Below are positions 6,021 through 6,335 of a stretch of DNA of 6,335 bases, in pieces; within the stretch, counting starts at the first letter, position 1, and each line of letters begins with the position of its first letter. The stretch is taken from positions 1,950 to 8,284 of the forward strand of contig DPZW01000163.1 in the NCBI GenBank assembly GCA_003536545.1, given 5' to 3'. The translations under genes and the position numbers were made by a program. Origin of the DNA: Rhodospirillaceae bacterium (GTDB taxonomy: Bacteria; Pseudomonadota; Alphaproteobacteria; UBA11073). The notes under the pieces are model-generated. The model ran no database searches. It was given only the letters and a program-made list of their open reading frames with translations, and was not told the origin of the DNA.

Positions 6021-6051
6021 CATCCCGCATCTTGGCGGATGTCATAGATGC
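6021..6051 (+). other. Alternative hairpins in the pilP-to-next-gene gap
   Basis: Two mutually exclusive stems are visible. CATCC/GC (6021-6028 with one bulged C) pairs with GCGGATG (6035-6041) around a 6-base loop. GCATCT (6027-6032) pairs with AGATGC (6046-6051) around a 13-base loop. No T-tract follows, so this is not a terminator. It lies just upstream of the AAAAGGAG ribosome-binding site and could mark an mRNA processing or stability point in the operon. The stems are short and may be chance. Confidence 0.3.
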
Positions 6052-6071
6052 AATAAAAGGAGAGCGGCAGC

Positions 6072-6335
6072 GTGAGCGATTCACCGATTGATAATTTGCT
6101 TCAGGGTTTTGGAAAGCAGCGCGGCACACCCGCGCCCGGCAACAAACCGCCTGCGCAAAAATCAGACGGGAAGCCATCCCCACCCCGGCCACCCGCGGCA
6201 CGTCCATCTGCCCCGCCTAAAAAAGATGAAGAAAGTTTTTTAACTTCACTTGCCCATTTGGATGAGGAGTCGGCCGCTAATAGTGAGCCACAAAAAACCA
6301 ATTTACCGGCACGCCGCGAAGAACAGAGCCTGGTG
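6072..6335 (+). CDS. 5' part of the next pilus gene, possibly pilQ (assembly ATPase)
   Basis: A GTG start at 6072 opens 88 codons that run off the window. AAAAGGAG (6055-6062) lies 9 bases upstream, and an in-frame TAA at 6054-6056 excludes an earlier start. The visible part begins with a short helical-looking segment (SPIDNLLQGFGKQ, 3-15). A disordered Pro/Ala/Lys-rich stretch follows (19-50), with PPRPP and PSAPPKK runs, then a more acidic part with FLTSLAHLDEES (55-66). No Walker motif is reached, so the function is not shown by the sequence. The identity is inferred from gene order: in R64-type loci pilQ, a GspE-like ATPase, follows pilP. The 56-base gap, unlike the overlapping junctions upstream, leaves room for another gene type. 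Confidence 0.7.
   Translation, partial: MSDSPIDNLLQGFGKQRGTPAPGNKPPAQKSDGKPSPPRPPAARPSAPPKKDEESFLTSLAHLDEESAANSEPQKTNLPARREEQSLV

Noticed and set aside
2479..6335. Type II secretion or Dot/Icm-type conjugation locus
   Set aside because: The secretin lacks the multi-domain N-terminus usual for GspD, and no DotC/DotD/DotG-like protein is seen. The PilN-PilO2-PilP order with a divergent prepilin peptidase fits a type IVb pilus better.

Overview
The window looks like chromosomal DNA of an alphaproteobacterium. The best taxonomic clue is a 43-residue single-helix protein of the aa3-type cytochrome c oxidase subunit IV family, which is essentially alphaproteobacterial. The codon use is even and G+C looks close to half by eye. 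I cannot name the genus; a Micavibrio-like or other deep-branching lineage is only a guess. There is no sign of insertion sequences, integrases, CRISPR, tRNA or rRNA, and no stretch longer than about 150 bases lacks a gene.

The left third (1-1561) is housekeeping. It holds the last 25 codons of an unidentified gene, the small oxidase subunit, a bidirectional terminator, ndk on the minus strand (nucleoside diphosphate kinase) and, divergent from it, mazG (NTP pyrophosphohydrolase). ndk and mazG both act on nucleoside triphosphate pools and share a 51-base divergent gap.

The right two thirds (1545-6335) are part of a type IVb pilus assembly locus of the R64/PAP type. A prepilin peptidase lies on the minus strand, its 3' end overlapping that of mazG. 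Divergent from it run pilN (lipoprotein secretin), pilO (PilO2-type bitopic inner-membrane protein) and pilP (periplasmic protein). They are followed by a GTG-started frame that runs off the end and holds the position where pilQ, the assembly ATPase, lies in related loci. pilN/pilO overlap by 4 bases and pilO/pilP by 23, so they are almost certainly one transcription unit. By family knowledge, the peptidase would process prepilins, PilN would form the outer-membrane pore, PilO and PilP would make the inner-membrane and periplasmic connection, and the ATPase would drive assembly.

The most interesting region is the 142-base gap between the prepilin peptidase and pilN. It holds a promoter-like TTGACG, a TGACG/CGTCA inverted repeat with a second CGTCA one helical turn further on, a convincing intrinsic-terminator hairpin with a T-rich tail, and a 20-base near-palindrome that contains the only plausible pilN ribosome-binding site. 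A terminator upstream of the first gene of an operon suggests attenuation or a small terminated RNA. I found no wholly unfamiliar gene system in this window.
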